This document shows, one piece after another, positions 1 through 7,761 of a stretch of DNA of 52,345 nucleotides. Both the position numbers and the translations under genes were made by a program. Source of the DNA: an uncultured bacterium (GTDB taxonomy: Bacteria; Nitrospirota; Thermodesulfovibrionia; Thermodesulfovibrionales; CALJEL01); assembly GCA_938074335.1 (NCBI GenBank), contig CALJEL010000024.1, positions 1-52,345 of the forward strand, read 5' to 3'. The notes below the pieces were generated by a model, which saw only the letters and a list, made by a program, of their open reading frames with translations, made no database searches and was not told the origin of the DNA. Position 1 is the first letter of the stretch, and every line of letters begins with the position of its first letter.

Positions 1-30
1 CTGATTTTTTATTGATAGAGCAGCAGAGCC

Positions 31-130
31 AGTAGCACAGACATTCTTGTCTGTGGCTTACAAAAGTAGCATAGACATTCTTGTCTGTGGCTTACAAAGT
101 AGCATAGACATTCTTGTCTGTGGCTTACAA
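31..130. repeat. 33-34 bp hairpin unit, three tandem copies
   Basis: Three head-to-tail copies at 31-64, 65-97 and 98-130. Each begins AGTAGCAYAG and ends in GGCTTACAA. The core is the palindrome CACAGACATTCTTGTCTGTG, with 8-bp arms and a TTCT loop; copies 2 and 3 have CATAGACA in the left arm. The copies touch each other without spacers, so this is not a CRISPR array. Two more copies lie at 28472-28538 and one inverted copy at 37658-37690. Confidence 0.93.
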
Positions 131-133
131 AGT

Positions 134-283
134 AGTGCGACAGTGCGATAGTGCGACAATAAAAAAACTTGCACCTCGTAGGTGCAGTTTTTTGTGATAT
201 AGACCAGCAGAGCAGTAGAGCAGTAGCTACAACAGTGCGATAGTGCGACAGAGCTAAAGTTAGTGAATTAGTATGCAAGTGAG
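134..283. repeat. Long duplicated segment, copy 1 (127 bp perfect core)
   Basis: Bases 134-260 are identical to 3465-3591. After a single-base indel the match continues to about 283 and 3613. The copy contains TGCGAYAG octamers, the terminator hairpin and the GAGCAG run. The two copies are in direct orientation and bracket the nadB-pyk pair. Confidence 0.92.
161..193 (-). terminator. Bidirectional rho-independent terminator, downstream of pyk
   Basis: The hairpin has arms TGCACCT and AGGTGCA around a CGT loop, with an A-run on the left and a T-run on the right, so each strand reads stem-loop then T-tract. There is one bulged base. It lies about 180 nt beyond the pyk stop and would end minus-strand transcripts of nadB-pyk. 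An exact copy is at 3492-3524. Confidence 0.75.
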
Positions 284-370
284 CTAAAGTAGTGAGTTAG
301 TATACAAGTGAATTAGTGAATTAGGATTATCTAACTCACTAACTCACTAATTCACTAACTCACTAATTTA

Positions 371-1801
371 CTAACTCCCTAACTCACTAATCCTGTGTAT
401 CTTCATAAAATTAGTCTTTCCTTCAATATAGGTTGGTGGAAGGCTTCCTGTGATGATAATGGTGTCCTGTTTTTTAACAAGGCCTTTTTTCAGCAGCTCC
501 TTTTCTACTTCATTTATAAGCTTATCTGTTGAGTTCAACCTGCGCATGAGCAAGGGGATTACTCCGTGGTAGAGGCAGATCCTTCTGAGGACCACAGGGT
601 CTGGTGTAAAGGCGATGATGGAAACAGGTGGTCTGAATTTGCTGAGTAGCCTTGCTGTAAAGCCAGTCTTTGTGAATGCCACGATGTATTTTATATTAAT
701 GCTACGGGATGCTGTGCAGGCTGCCTGACTGATCGCCTCAGGAAATCCGAACTCATATTGAGGTGTTGTTATCTGTGGCATGATTGATCTTTCTGTGTGG
801 ATAATTATCCTTTTCATGATCTGGACTGACTCCACTGGATACCTTCCCACTGCAGTCTCTCCTGAAAGCATGAGGGCATCTGAGCCATCAATTATGGCAT
901 TTGCCACATCGCTTGCCTCTGCCCTTGTTGGTCTTGGATGCTCCCTCATGGATTCAAGCATCTGTGTTGCTGTTATCGTAAGCCTTGCCTTTTCATTAGC
1001 CTTTTTAAGAAGCATCTTCTGCACTACCGGAACCTCTTCCGGAGGAAGCTCCACACCGAGGTCTCCGCGGGCTATCATTATGCCATCCACTTCATCAAGT
1101 ATGTCCTCTATATTTCTTACTGCCTCTGGCTTTTCTATCTTTGCTATTATGGGCAGGGAGACCTTTCTTTTTTTAAGCCAGTTCTTAAGCATCAGGATGT
1201 CCTCTTCATCCCTTACAAAGGATAGTGCCACCATGTCTATGCCCTCATGGATACCGAACTCAAGGTCCTTCATGTCCTTTTCAGTGAAGGCCCTTTCCTT
1301 AAGATTGCTATGAGGAAAGTTAACACCCTTTCTGCTTCTGAGAATCCCTCCCTCCTCCACCTCTCCGATAAGGGCGCCTCTAACTTTTTCTTTTATCTTT
1401 ATCTCAATAAGGCCATCATCCATCAATACCCTGTCGCCAGGCTTAAGGTCATCAAGCAGTCTATGGTAGGATATATATAATTTCTCACTGTCCCCTCTGC
1501 CAGTGCCAGGAAAAAGCCTGATCCTTGATCCCTTTTTAAGTTCAACAGAACCACCTTCAATATCACCTATCCTTAATTTTATCCCCTGAAGATCCTGAAG
1601 TATACCAGCAGGTCTATTCAGTTCCTTAGATAAATTTCTTATCTTCTTGATGGTCTCGCTGTGGAATTTATAATCCCCATGAGAAAAATTGAGCCTTACC
1701 ACATCCATGCCTTCAAGTATTAATTTCCTTAGGATTTCATCAGATGATGATGCTGGCCCTATGGTGCATATTATCTTTGTCTTTCTCTGTATATCATTCA
1801 T
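371..1801 (-). CDS. pyk: Pyruvate kinase
   Basis: Cytoplasmic glycolytic enzyme converting phosphoenolpyruvate and ADP to pyruvate and ATP. The 476-residue length is normal. The N-terminus carries TKIICTIGPAS, followed by VVRLNFSHG, the active-site stretch IARGDLGVELP, the metal/substrate region TATQMLES and the MSGETAVGRYPVE motif. A C-terminal alpha/beta allosteric-type domain follows. The ATG overlaps the nadB stop as ATGA, so the two genes are cotranscribed and translationally coupled, nadB first. The last six residues (ISELGS) and the stop codon are encoded by the CTAAYTCA-type octamer array downstream, so the original C-terminus has been replaced or extended by repeat DNA. The catalytic region is intact and the enzyme is expected to be active. 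Confidence 0.97.
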   Translation of the reverse strand: MNDIQRKTKIICTIGPASSSDEILRKLILEGMDVVRLNFSHGDYKFHSETIKKIRNLSKELNRPAGILQDLQGIKLRIGDIEGGSVELKKGSRIRLFPGTGRGDSEKLYISYHRLLDDLKPGDRVLMDDGLIEIKIKEKVRGALIGEVEEGGILRSRKGVNFPHSNLKERAFTEKDMKDLEFGIHEGIDMVALSFVRDEEDILMLKNWLKKRKVSLPIIAKIEKPEAVRNIEDILDEVDGIMIARGDLGVELPPEEVPVVQKMLLKKANEKARLTITATQMLESMREHPRPTRAEASDVANAIIDGSDALMLSGETAVGRYPVESVQIMKRIIIHTERSIMPQITTPQYEFGFPEAISQAACTASRSINIKYIVAFTKTGFTARLLSKFRPPVSIIAFTPDPVVLRRICLYHGVIPLLMRRLNSTDKLINEVEKELLKKGLVKKQDTIIITGSLPPTYIEGKTNFMKIHRISELGS

Positions 1802-3366
1802 TTCTCAAATTTAACCTCGATCTTTTCTTTTTTAAATATCTCCACATGTCTCTGCCAGTCCGTACCCCTTTCTTTAAAGTCTGTTCTGTAATGGGCGCCC
1901 ACACTTCCCTTCCTCTGAAGCCCTGACAGGGTTATGAGCTCTGCTACAGTGAGCATGTTCTTGAGTTCTGATTCTTCCCGTGTAAGATAATCCCATTCTG
2001 TGAATTCTTTCCATTCTTTGAGTTTATTCATTGCCTCCTCAAGGGATTTACCACACCTTATCACACCAACCTTCTGCCACATAAGGCTTTTTAGTTCAGC
2101 CCTGATGGCTCTTAATGTTTCTGTTTCCATGCTGTTGAATCTAAATTCCCTCTTCACCCCGGCCCTAACTTCAACATTTATCCTTTCCATTGCTGTAAGT
2201 CCTGTTCTTGCACCATAAACAAGGCCTTCAAGAAGGCTGTTACTGGCAAGCCTGTTTGCTCCATGGACACCTGTGCAGGCAACCTCTCCTGCTGCATAAA
2301 GACCCCTGATATTTGTCCTGCCATTAAGGTCAGTCTTTACTCCACCCATTATATAATGGGCAGCAGGACTCACAGGGATCAGGTCTTTTGTTATATCAAT
2401 TCCATAGCCAAGGCATGTTGAATATATCCTCGGAAATCTTTTTTTAATAAACTCACTACCAAGATGCCTCAGGTCAAGATATACATGGGAAGCACCTGTC
2501 TTTACCATCTCAGATATTATTGCCCTTGATACAATGTCCCTTGGTGCAAGTTCTGCCGCGGAAGTATAGTTTTTCATAAAGGCCTCTCCATTGATATTTC
2601 TCAATATTGCACCCTCTCCGCGCATAGCCTCTGAAAGTAGAAAATTTGGTGCATCCTTAAGATAAAGGGCTGTTGGATGAAACTGTACAAACTCCATGTC
2701 CCTGAGTATTGCACCAGCCCTCAGGGCTATTGCCATCCCATCACCTGTTGCAACAAGGGGATTTGTGGTCCTCTCATATACCTGGCCAGCTCCACCTGTG
2801 GCGAGTATAACAGCCTTTGCATGTATCGCAATTACCCTCTGCTCTTTTAATTTCAATATATAGGCACCAGTACATTCATTGTCCTCAACAATAAGGTCAA
2901 GGGTAAAGGCATGTGGATATTTCTTTACTGTCTTAAATGTCCTGACTTTATTTAAGAGTACCCTTTCAAGTTCTTTTCCTGTTGAATCACCATGGGCATG
3001 AAGAACCCTTTTTTTTGAATGGGCAGCCTCCTGTGTGAAGGCAAGTTTTGAACCCTCTCTGTCAAATTGGGCTCCCCATTCAATGAGCTCCATTATCCTC
3101 AGAGGACCCTCTTCAACGAGTATTTTCACTGCCTCTTCATTACAGAGACCATCACCAGCCCTGAGGGTATCTTCATAATGAATGCCAACCTCATCCTCAT
3201 CACTCAGGGCAACGGCAATACCACCCTGAGCATATTCAGTGGAGGACTCGGTGGGGATGTCCTTTGTAACAATCGTTACCTCTCCAAAAGGAGCCATCTC
3301 AATGGCAGCTCTCAGACCTGCCACGCCACTGCCAATTACAAGGAAGTCAGTGAATTCAATTTCCAT
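1798..3366 (-). CDS. nadB: L-aspartate oxidase
   Basis: FAD-dependent oxidation of L-aspartate to iminoaspartate, the first step of de novo NAD synthesis. The 522-residue protein opens with the dinucleotide-binding motif GSGVAG (from residue 12). It has the family segments STEYAQGGIA, RVLHAHGDSTGKEL, RAGDG, GGAGQVY, EFVQFHPTAL and the C-terminal FAD-binding run GLYAAGEVACTGVHGANRLA. A helical C-terminal domain ends the protein, as in NadB rather than short succinate dehydrogenase relatives. The ATG at 3366 is the only reasonable start: the frame is closed 30-odd bases upstream and the Rossmann motif follows at once. There is no ribosome-binding site and the predicted -10 lies only five bases upstream, suggesting a leaderless message. 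nadA and nadC are not in the window. Confidence 0.97.
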   Translation of the reverse strand: MEIEFTDFLVIGSGVAGLRAAIEMAPFGEVTIVTKDIPTESSTEYAQGGIAVALSDEDEVGIHYEDTLRAGDGLCNEEAVKILVEEGPLRIMELIEWGAQFDREGSKLAFTQEAAHSKKRVLHAHGDSTGKELERVLLNKVRTFKTVKKYPHAFTLDLIVEDNECTGAYILKLKEQRVIAIHAKAVILATGGAGQVYERTTNPLVATGDGMAIALRAGAILRDMEFVQFHPTALYLKDAPNFLLSEAMRGEGAILRNINGEAFMKNYTSAAELAPRDIVSRAIISEMVKTGASHVYLDLRHLGSEFIKKRFPRIYSTCLGYGIDITKDLIPVSPAAHYIMGGVKTDLNGRTNIRGLYAAGEVACTGVHGANRLASNSLLEGLVYGARTGLTAMERINVEVRAGVKREFRFNSMETETLRAIRAELKSLMWQKVGVIRCGKSLEEAMNKLKEWKEFTEWDYLTREESELKNMLTVAELITLSGLQRKGSVGAHYRTDFKERGTDWQRHVEIFKKEKIEVKFEK

Positions 3367-3371
3367 AATAA

Positions 3372-3400
3372 AGAGTAAACAATTGACTCTTTGATGTCAA
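3372..3400 (-). promoter_or_regulatory. Predicted sigma-70-type promoter of nadB-pyk
   Basis: On the minus strand there is a perfect TTGACA (3395-3400), a 17-bp spacer, then TACTCT (3372-3377). The expected transcription start falls on or within a few bases of the nadB ATG at 3366, which agrees with the lack of a Shine-Dalgarno sequence. The -10 is weak, so the call is moderate. Confidence 0.5.
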
Positions 3401-3417
3401 GCTCTTAATATGGCTCC

Positions 3418-3450
3418 CTATTTTGCCGATACCCTACTGGCAGGCTGCCA
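3418..3450. repeat. Repeat-block edge motif, copy 1
   Basis: CTATTTTGCC, nine bases, then CTGGCAGGCTG, followed by TAGTGCTAC and the octamer run. The same arrangement with the same nine-base spacing occurs at 28366-28395. Read as a promoter, TAAT-N15-GCCGATA here resembles a flagellar sigma-28 site on the plus strand, but the second copy does not keep this, so a fixed boundary of the repeat element is the better reading. Confidence 0.6.
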
Positions 3451-3464
3451 CACCATAGTGCTAC

Positions 3465-3613
3465 AGTGCGACAGTGCGATAGTGCGACAATAAAAAAACT
3501 TGCACCTCGTAGGTGCAGTTTTTTGTGATATAGACCAGCAGAGCAGTAGAGCAGTAGCTACAACAGTGCGATAGTGCGACAGAGCTAAAGTAGTGAATTA
3601 GTATGCAAGTGAG
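3465..3613. repeat. Long duplicated segment, copy 2
   Basis: Direct copy of 134-283: 127 identical bases, then one indel, then further identity. It lies upstream of nadB, whereas the first copy lies downstream of pyk. Confidence 0.92.
3492..3524. terminator. Second copy of the bidirectional terminator hairpin
   Basis: Same stem TGCACCT/AGGTGCA, CGT loop and flanking A- and T-tracts as at 161-193. Here no gene points into it from nearby, so it may insulate the divergent nadB and NlpC/P60 promoters or may simply have been carried along in the duplication. Confidence 0.6.
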
Positions 3614-3881
3614 TTAGTGAGTTAGAAAATACTAATTCACTAAGTCACTAACTCACTAATCCCTAACTCCCTAACTCCCTAACTCCCTAACTCACTAACT
3701 CACTAACTCACTAATTCACTAATTCACTAATCCCTAACTCACTTCACCGTCAGGTGCTGTCGCTCTGTCGCACTGTCGTTCTGTCGCTCTAAAAGCTGCG
3801 CTGCTGCTCTGCTGCTCTGTTATTGCCTGTTGTCAGTCTTAAGCCGATGCCAATAAAGCAGAAATCTGTTAAAATATTTTT

Positions 3882-4625
3882 ATGAACAAGAGGTTATGTT
3901 TATTTTTAATCGTTATTATCACTGGAGTCATACCGTTTGTTTGTTCTTATAGTTTATCTGCGCAAGAAAAAAGACCCACATCTTCTTTAAATAAGACCTA
4001 TAGAGTAAAAAAGGGTGATACCCTTTACAGGATCTCAAAAAAAGCTGGCGTATCGGTGAAGGAGTTAAAAAGACTTAACAGGATAAATAATAATATTCTA
4101 AAACCAGGTCAGATATTGATTATAAGTAAGCAAAAAGAGGAATCCTCAGACCTTTCCAATCTTCCATTAGAAGAATCAGTACAACAATCAGAGGATAAAA
4201 TAATCATGCAGGAAGAGCAATCACCTGATTATCCTGAAAAGAAAGAGTCTGATGTAAGAAACAGGCTTATTCAATTCGCCCTTTCATTTCTCAATACACC
4301 TTACAGAAAGGGTGGAATAACACCAGAGGGTCTTGATTGTTCAGGTCTTGTATGGATGGTCTTCAGAAATGCAGGTATAGAGATACCGAGGACTGTAAGG
4401 GAGTTATTTTTTTCTGGTAAACCTGTTGAGAGGGAAGAGATACTTATAGGAGACCTTATCTTCTTTTATACAAGAGGATCGTCTGAACCGGACCATGTGG
4501 GGATTTATATTGGAGAGGATAAATTCATCCATGCCTCAAGGAGGGCAGGTAGGGTTATAATTGCTGAACTTGATAGCCCTTATTTTCTCAAAAGATTTGC
4601 AGGGATAAGAAGATTCTTTGAATAG
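3882..4625 (+). CDS. Secreted LysM-NlpC/P60 peptidoglycan hydrolase
   Basis: Cell-wall endopeptidase predicted to cut peptide stems of peptidoglycan in the periplasm. Residues 1-27 form a signal peptide with a hydrophobic core ending near SLSAQ. Residues 39-83 are one LysM domain (YRVKKGDTLYRISKKAGVS) that binds glycan. An acidic, glutamine-rich linker covers about 85-125. The NlpC/P60 domain follows (about 127-247), with catalytic Cys153 in LDCSGLVW, His205 in DHVGIYIG and a third polar residue, probably His217. No clear Shine-Dalgarno precedes the ATG, but the signal peptide supports this start. It is the first plus-strand gene after repeat block 2 and is probably monocistronic or weakly linked to the next gene. 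Confidence 0.92.
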   Translation: MNKRLCLFLIVIITGVIPFVCSYSLSAQEKRPTSSLNKTYRVKKGDTLYRISKKAGVSVKELKRLNRINNNILKPGQILIISKQKEESSDLSNLPLEESVQQSEDKIIMQEEQSPDYPEKKESDVRNRLIQFALSFLNTPYRKGGITPEGLDCSGLVWMVFRNAGIEIPRTVRELFFSGKPVEREEILIGDLIFFYTRGSSEPDHVGIYIGEDKFIHASRRAGRVIIAELDSPYFLKRFAGIRRFFE

Positions 4626-4695
4626 AGAAGCTGTAGAGTGCAGGGCTGAATATTTGCTTTCTGAGCTTTTATTGATTTAAGATTATAACAGGAAT

Positions 4696-5814
4696 ATGGG
4701 AGGAGAAAAAACTGTTTATATGGATAAAAATACAGAAAAAAAACTGAGACAGCTTAATGCCCTTATCAAAATGACCTCACTAATAAATTCCACTCTTGAT
4801 ACGAGAGAGATAAGGAGAAGGTCTATTGAGGCTGCTCAGGCACTTGTTAATGCAGAGGCAGGCAGCCTTCTTTTAATTGATAGTGAAAAAGGAGAACTCT
4901 TCTTTGAGGTTGCCACAGGTGAAAAGAGTGAAAAGGTTAAGGAGATAAGGCTAAAGATAGGTGAGGGAATAGCAGGATGGGTTGCTGAAAAGGGTGAGCC
5001 TGTTATTGTTGATGATGTGGAAAAGGACCCAAGATTTTTTAAGGGCGTTGATGAAAAGAGTAGATTTAAGACAAGGAGCCTGATAGGCGTGCCTGTAAAG
5101 ACAAAGGATAGGACCATCGGTGTCCTTGAGGCTATAAACAAGAAAGACGGAAAATTTGATGAAGATGACCTTGAGATTCTCCAGGCCTTTGCAAATCAGG
5201 TAGCGATAGCTATAGAAAATGCCAATCTCTATAAGGAACTGAAGGAGACATTTTATGGAACCATAGAGGCCCTTGCAGAGACAATAGAAAAAAGAGACCC
5301 CTACACAGGAGGTCATACAAAGAGGGTGATGGAGTACAGCCTTGCCATAGGAAGGGAATTAGGTCTTTCAGAGTCTGAGCTTGAAGCCCTTAAGCTTGCT
5401 GCAATACTTCATGATATAGGTAAGATTGGTATCAGGGACAAGATACTTCTTAAGGAGGATAAGTTAACAGAAGAAGAGGCAATGGTAATGAATATGCATC
5501 CTAAGTATGGGGCAGAGATACTTGAGCACATAAAACAGCTCAGGGATGTAATACCGGGCATAAGGGGACATCACGAAAGATATGATGGGACAGGCTATCC
5601 GGATCATCTCAGGGGTGAAGAGATACCCCTCTTTGCAAGGATTATATCTGTTGCTGATGCCTATGATGCAATGACCACAGACAGACCCTACAGAAAGGCA
5701 TTAAATAAAGAGTTTGTCTATGAAGAACTGAGAAGATCTTCTGGCAGACATTTTGATCCTGAGGTGGTGAATGCCTTTATAAAGGCTATGAATAAAGATA
5801 TTGACACCCCTTAA
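4696..5814 (+). CDS. GAF-HD-GYP cyclic-di-GMP phosphodiesterase
   Basis: Predicted cytoplasmic signal enzyme that hydrolyses c-di-GMP, controlled by an N-terminal GAF sensor. The GAF domain spans about residues 25-180 and contains GIAGWVAEKGEPVIVDD and SLIGVPV. The HD-GYP domain spans about 183-365, with metal ligands in GGHTKR, HD239-240 (HDIGK), and HHERYDGTGYP (292-302), the diagnostic GYP triad. All expected residues are present, so it should be active. The start is uncertain: ATG 4696 has only a weak upstream site, while GGAGGAG at 4699-4705 could serve the in-frame ATG at 4720. It may oppose the diguanylate cyclase at 23844-24803. Confidence 0.93.
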   Translation: MGGEKTVYMDKNTEKKLRQLNALIKMTSLINSTLDTREIRRRSIEAAQALVNAEAGSLLLIDSEKGELFFEVATGEKSEKVKEIRLKIGEGIAGWVAEKGEPVIVDDVEKDPRFFKGVDEKSRFKTRSLIGVPVKTKDRTIGVLEAINKKDGKFDEDDLEILQAFANQVAIAIENANLYKELKETFYGTIEALAETIEKRDPYTGGHTKRVMEYSLAIGRELGLSESELEALKLAAILHDIGKIGIRDKILLKEDKLTEEEAMVMNMHPKYGAEILEHIKQLRDVIPGIRGHHERYDGTGYPDHLRGEEIPLFARIISVADAYDAMTTDRPYRKALNKEFVYEELRRSSGRHFDPEVVNAFIKAMNKDIDTP

Positions 5815-5914
5815 GTTGTTCTGATAGACTGTGCATACAAGATAAAAAGAGCAATTCTTTCATAGTGAGAGATTTTTCCTATAAAGCAAATCTACCACAG
5901 GAGGTAAAATTTTA

Positions 5915-6886
5915 ATGTTTCCTGTTCACAGGCCTAGAAGATTGAGGGCAAAGGAGTCAATAAGGAGACTTGTGAGGGAGACCCATCTCAGGGTTGATGA
6001 TCTCATCTATCCCCTGTTTGTGATAGCTGGTAAGAACATAAGGAATGAGATCCCCTCTATGCCAGGATGTTATCAGGAGTCTGTTGATGTGGTTATCAAG
6101 AATGCAAAAGAGGTCTATGACCTCGGGATACCTGCTGTGATATTATTTGGCATACCTGAGCACAAGGATGAGCTTGCAAGTCATGCCTATAGTGATGAGG
6201 GTGTTATCCAGCAGGCAATAAAGGCAATAAAGGATAAGGTGCCTGAACTTTACATTATTACAGATGTCTGCCTCTGTGAATATACAAGCCATGGGCATTG
6301 TGGTATAGTAAGGGGTAATGAGATACTCAATGACCCTACCCTTGAGCTCCTTCAAAAAGAGGCTGTCTCCCATGCAAGGGCAGGTGCAGACATGGTAGCC
6401 CCTTCGGATATGATGGATGGCAGGGTGAAGGCAATAAGAGATGCCCTTGATAAAGAGGGATTCAGTCACATCCCTATTATGAGTTATGCAGCAAAGTATG
6501 CCTCTGCCTTTTATGGGCCTTTCAGAGAGGCTGCTCAATCAGCACCACAGTTTGGAGACAGGCATTCCTATCAGATGGATCCTCCTAACAGAAGGGAGGC
6601 CCTGAGAGAGGTCAGGCTTGATATTGAAGAAGGTGCTGATATCGTGATGGTAAAACCTGCCCTTTCTTATCTTGATATTATCTCGGATGTAAGGAATAAT
6701 TTTGATATACCTGTTGCTGCCTATAATGTGAGTGGTGAATACAGCCTTGTGAAGGCAGCCTCAAGGATGGGATGGATTGATGAAAAAAGAATCACACTTG
6801 AGATACTTACCTCCATAAAGAGGGCAGGTGCTGACCTTATATTAACCTATCATGCAAAGGATGTGGCAAGATGGCTCCAGAAGTGA
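5915..6886 (+). CDS. hemB: Delta-aminolevulinic acid dehydratase (porphobilinogen synthase)
   Basis: Condenses two 5-aminolevulinate molecules to porphobilinogen in heme/tetrapyrrole synthesis. The 323-residue length is typical. Zinc-site cysteines 119, 121 and 129 are visible in [14 protein letters not shown], and the two active-site lysines are in [13 protein letters not shown] (Lys194) and [11 protein letters not shown] (Lys247). Preceded by a strong AGGAGG eight bases before the ATG. No other heme gene lies nearby. Supply of heme fits the c-type-heme receptor encoded further downstream, though this link is only contextual. Confidence 0.98.
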   Translation: MFPVHRPRRLRAKESIRRLVRETHLRVDDLIYPLFVIAGKNIRNEIPSMPGCYQESVDVVIKNAKEVYDLGIPAVILFGIPEHKDELASHAYSDEGVIQQAIKAIKDKVPELYIITDVCLCEYTSHGHCGIVRGNEILNDPTLELLQKEAVSHARAGADMVAPSDMMDGRVKAIRDALDKEGFSHIPIMSYAAKYASAFYGPFREAAQSAPQFGDRHSYQMDPPNRREALREVRLDIEEGADIVMVKPALSYLDIISDVRNNFDIPVAAYNVSGEYSLVKAASRMGWIDEKRITLEILTSIKRAGADLILTYHAKDVARWLQK

Positions 6887-7182
6887 AAAGAGAAATCCTG
6901 AGCTCCTGTACCTTAGAAGAGTTTCTTTCTGAAAAATTAAAAAGGTACATCAAGGAGATGACCCGTCTTGAGAGGTCAAATCTTTATGATACAGTTATAG
7001 GAGAGGTGGAGAAGGCACTTATAAAGATTGTTGTTAATGCCACCCAGGGAAATCAGCTCAAGGCAGCAAAGGCCCTTGGTATAAGCAGAAACACCCTGAG
7101 AGAGAAGATGAGACAGTACAGGCTCGGAGATTATAAGTCAAAGACTATGATACAACGAACGAAAAAAGTAAAGAACAGATGA
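6871..7182 (+). CDS. Small Fis-type helix-turn-helix protein
   Basis: A 103-residue protein whose residues about 40-90 match the Fis/NtrC C-terminal DNA-binding domain: a helix ([17 protein letters not shown]), then [19 protein letters not shown] as the helix-turn-helix. No AAA+ or receiver domain is attached. The N-terminus overlaps hemB by 16 bases in another frame, with AAGGATG about ten bases upstream of the ATG, so it is translationally coupled to hemB. The lysine- and arginine-rich tail suits nucleic-acid binding. It may be a nucleoid-associated or bacterial-enhancer-like regulator; its targets cannot be seen from here. Confidence 0.85.
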   Translation: MAPEVKREILSSCTLEEFLSEKLKRYIKEMTRLERSNLYDTVIGEVEKALIKIVVNATQGNQLKAAKALGISRNTLREKMRQYRLGDYKSKTMIQRTKKVKNR

Positions 7183-7299
7183 GATGACTCAAGGCTCTTA
7201 TTAAGAGAAGTGGTATAGTGCTGACCGTCCATCTGTACTGACGCTGACGCACTATGCAGTCTGCAGTGACTCTGCTGCTCTAATCAAGAGAGGACTCAG

Positions 7300-7761
7300 A
7301 TGGCAAGGATTGTATCCATTAATATAAGTGAAAAAAAAGGCACAAGGAAAAAACCTGTTCAAACTGCAACAATAGAGGTGGACTTTGGCATCCTTGGAGA
7401 TGCCCATGCCTCTGGAGACTGGCACAGGCAGATAAGTCTCCTTGCAATTGAGAGTATAGAAAAGATGAGGCAGAAAGGACTTAATGTTAATCCTGGTGAT
7501 TTTGCTGAAAATATCACAACTGAAGGGATAGAACTTTTGAGTCTTCCTGTAGGAACAAGGTTAAGGCTTGGTGATGTCCTTGCAGAGGTAAGCCAGATAG
7601 GAAAGGAATGCCATACAAGGTGTGCCATCTACAGGCAGGCAGGAGACTGTGTGATGCCCAGGGAGGGTATCTTTGTCAGGGTTCTGAGCAGCGGTATAAT
7701 AAAGATCGGTGATATCATAGAGGTTGAGGATGATAAGGGTAGGAATTCTCACAATGAGTGA
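7300..7761 (+). CDS. MOSC-domain protein (molybdenum cofactor related)
   Basis: A 153-residue stand-alone MOSC (MoCo sulfurase C-terminal) domain, predicted to carry sulfur or handle molybdenum/tungsten cofactor. Family marks are the early GILGDAHAS, the RQISLLAIESI segment, GDFAENITTEG and the cysteine-rich end KECHTRCAIYRQAGDC, which holds the likely sulfur-carrying cysteine. It ends inside the start of the mogA-like gene (32-bp overlap), which supports a cofactor role. A spacer of 117 bp with short degenerate repeat remnants separates it from the Fis-like gene. Confidence 0.9.
   Translation: MARIVSINISEKKGTRKKPVQTATIEVDFGILGDAHASGDWHRQISLLAIESIEKMRQKGLNVNPGDFAENITTEGIELLSLPVGTRLRLGDVLAEVSQIGKECHTRCAIYRQAGDCVMPREGIFVRVLSSGIIKIGDIIEVEDDKGRNSHNE

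Larger units (their letters stand above)
1..370. repeat. Composite intergenic repeat block 1
   Basis: No gene is supported here. The block holds, in order, a GAGCAG-type stretch (about 16-35), three tandem 33-34 bp hairpin units (31-130), a TGCGAYAG octamer run (about 134-159), a terminator hairpin (161-193), another GAGCAG run (about 204-226), more TGCGAYAG units (about 235-251), and an inverted pair of CTAAYTCA-type octamer arrays (about 252-325 and 331-391). The arms of this last pair are complementary and could form a long imperfect hairpin. The last array runs into the 3' end of pyk. An 89-codon open frame on the minus strand is made wholly of these repeats and is not a gene. Confidence 0.9.
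3379..3881. repeat. Composite intergenic repeat block 2
   Basis: This 500-bp spacer lies between divergent nadB and the NlpC/P60 gene and has no supported gene. From left to right it holds the nadB promoter, the edge motif (3418-3450), TGCGAYAG octamers, the terminator copy (3492-3524), a GAGCAG run (about 3535-3557) and an inverted CTAAYTCA pair (about 3586-3625 against 3632-3743). It ends with inverted TGTCGCTC octamers (about 3756-3790) and CTGCTGCT-type units (about 3794-3819). The right-hand octamers are reverse complements of those on the left, so the whole block is roughly an inverted structure. Confidence 0.9.

Noticed and set aside
31-130. CRISPR array
   Set aside because: The 33-34 bp repeats touch each other with no unique spacers, and no cas gene is present.
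9-278. An 89-codon open frame on the minus strand in repeat block 1
   Set aside because: It consists of translated repeat units, has no ribosome site and no plausible domain; the frame is open only because the repeats lack stops in that phase.
3418-3450. Flagellar sigma-28 promoter (TAAT-N15-GCCGATA)
   Set aside because: The match is good at this copy but not kept at 28366, and the next plus-strand gene is over 400 bp away across a terminator-like hairpin. A repeat-boundary reading explains both copies better.
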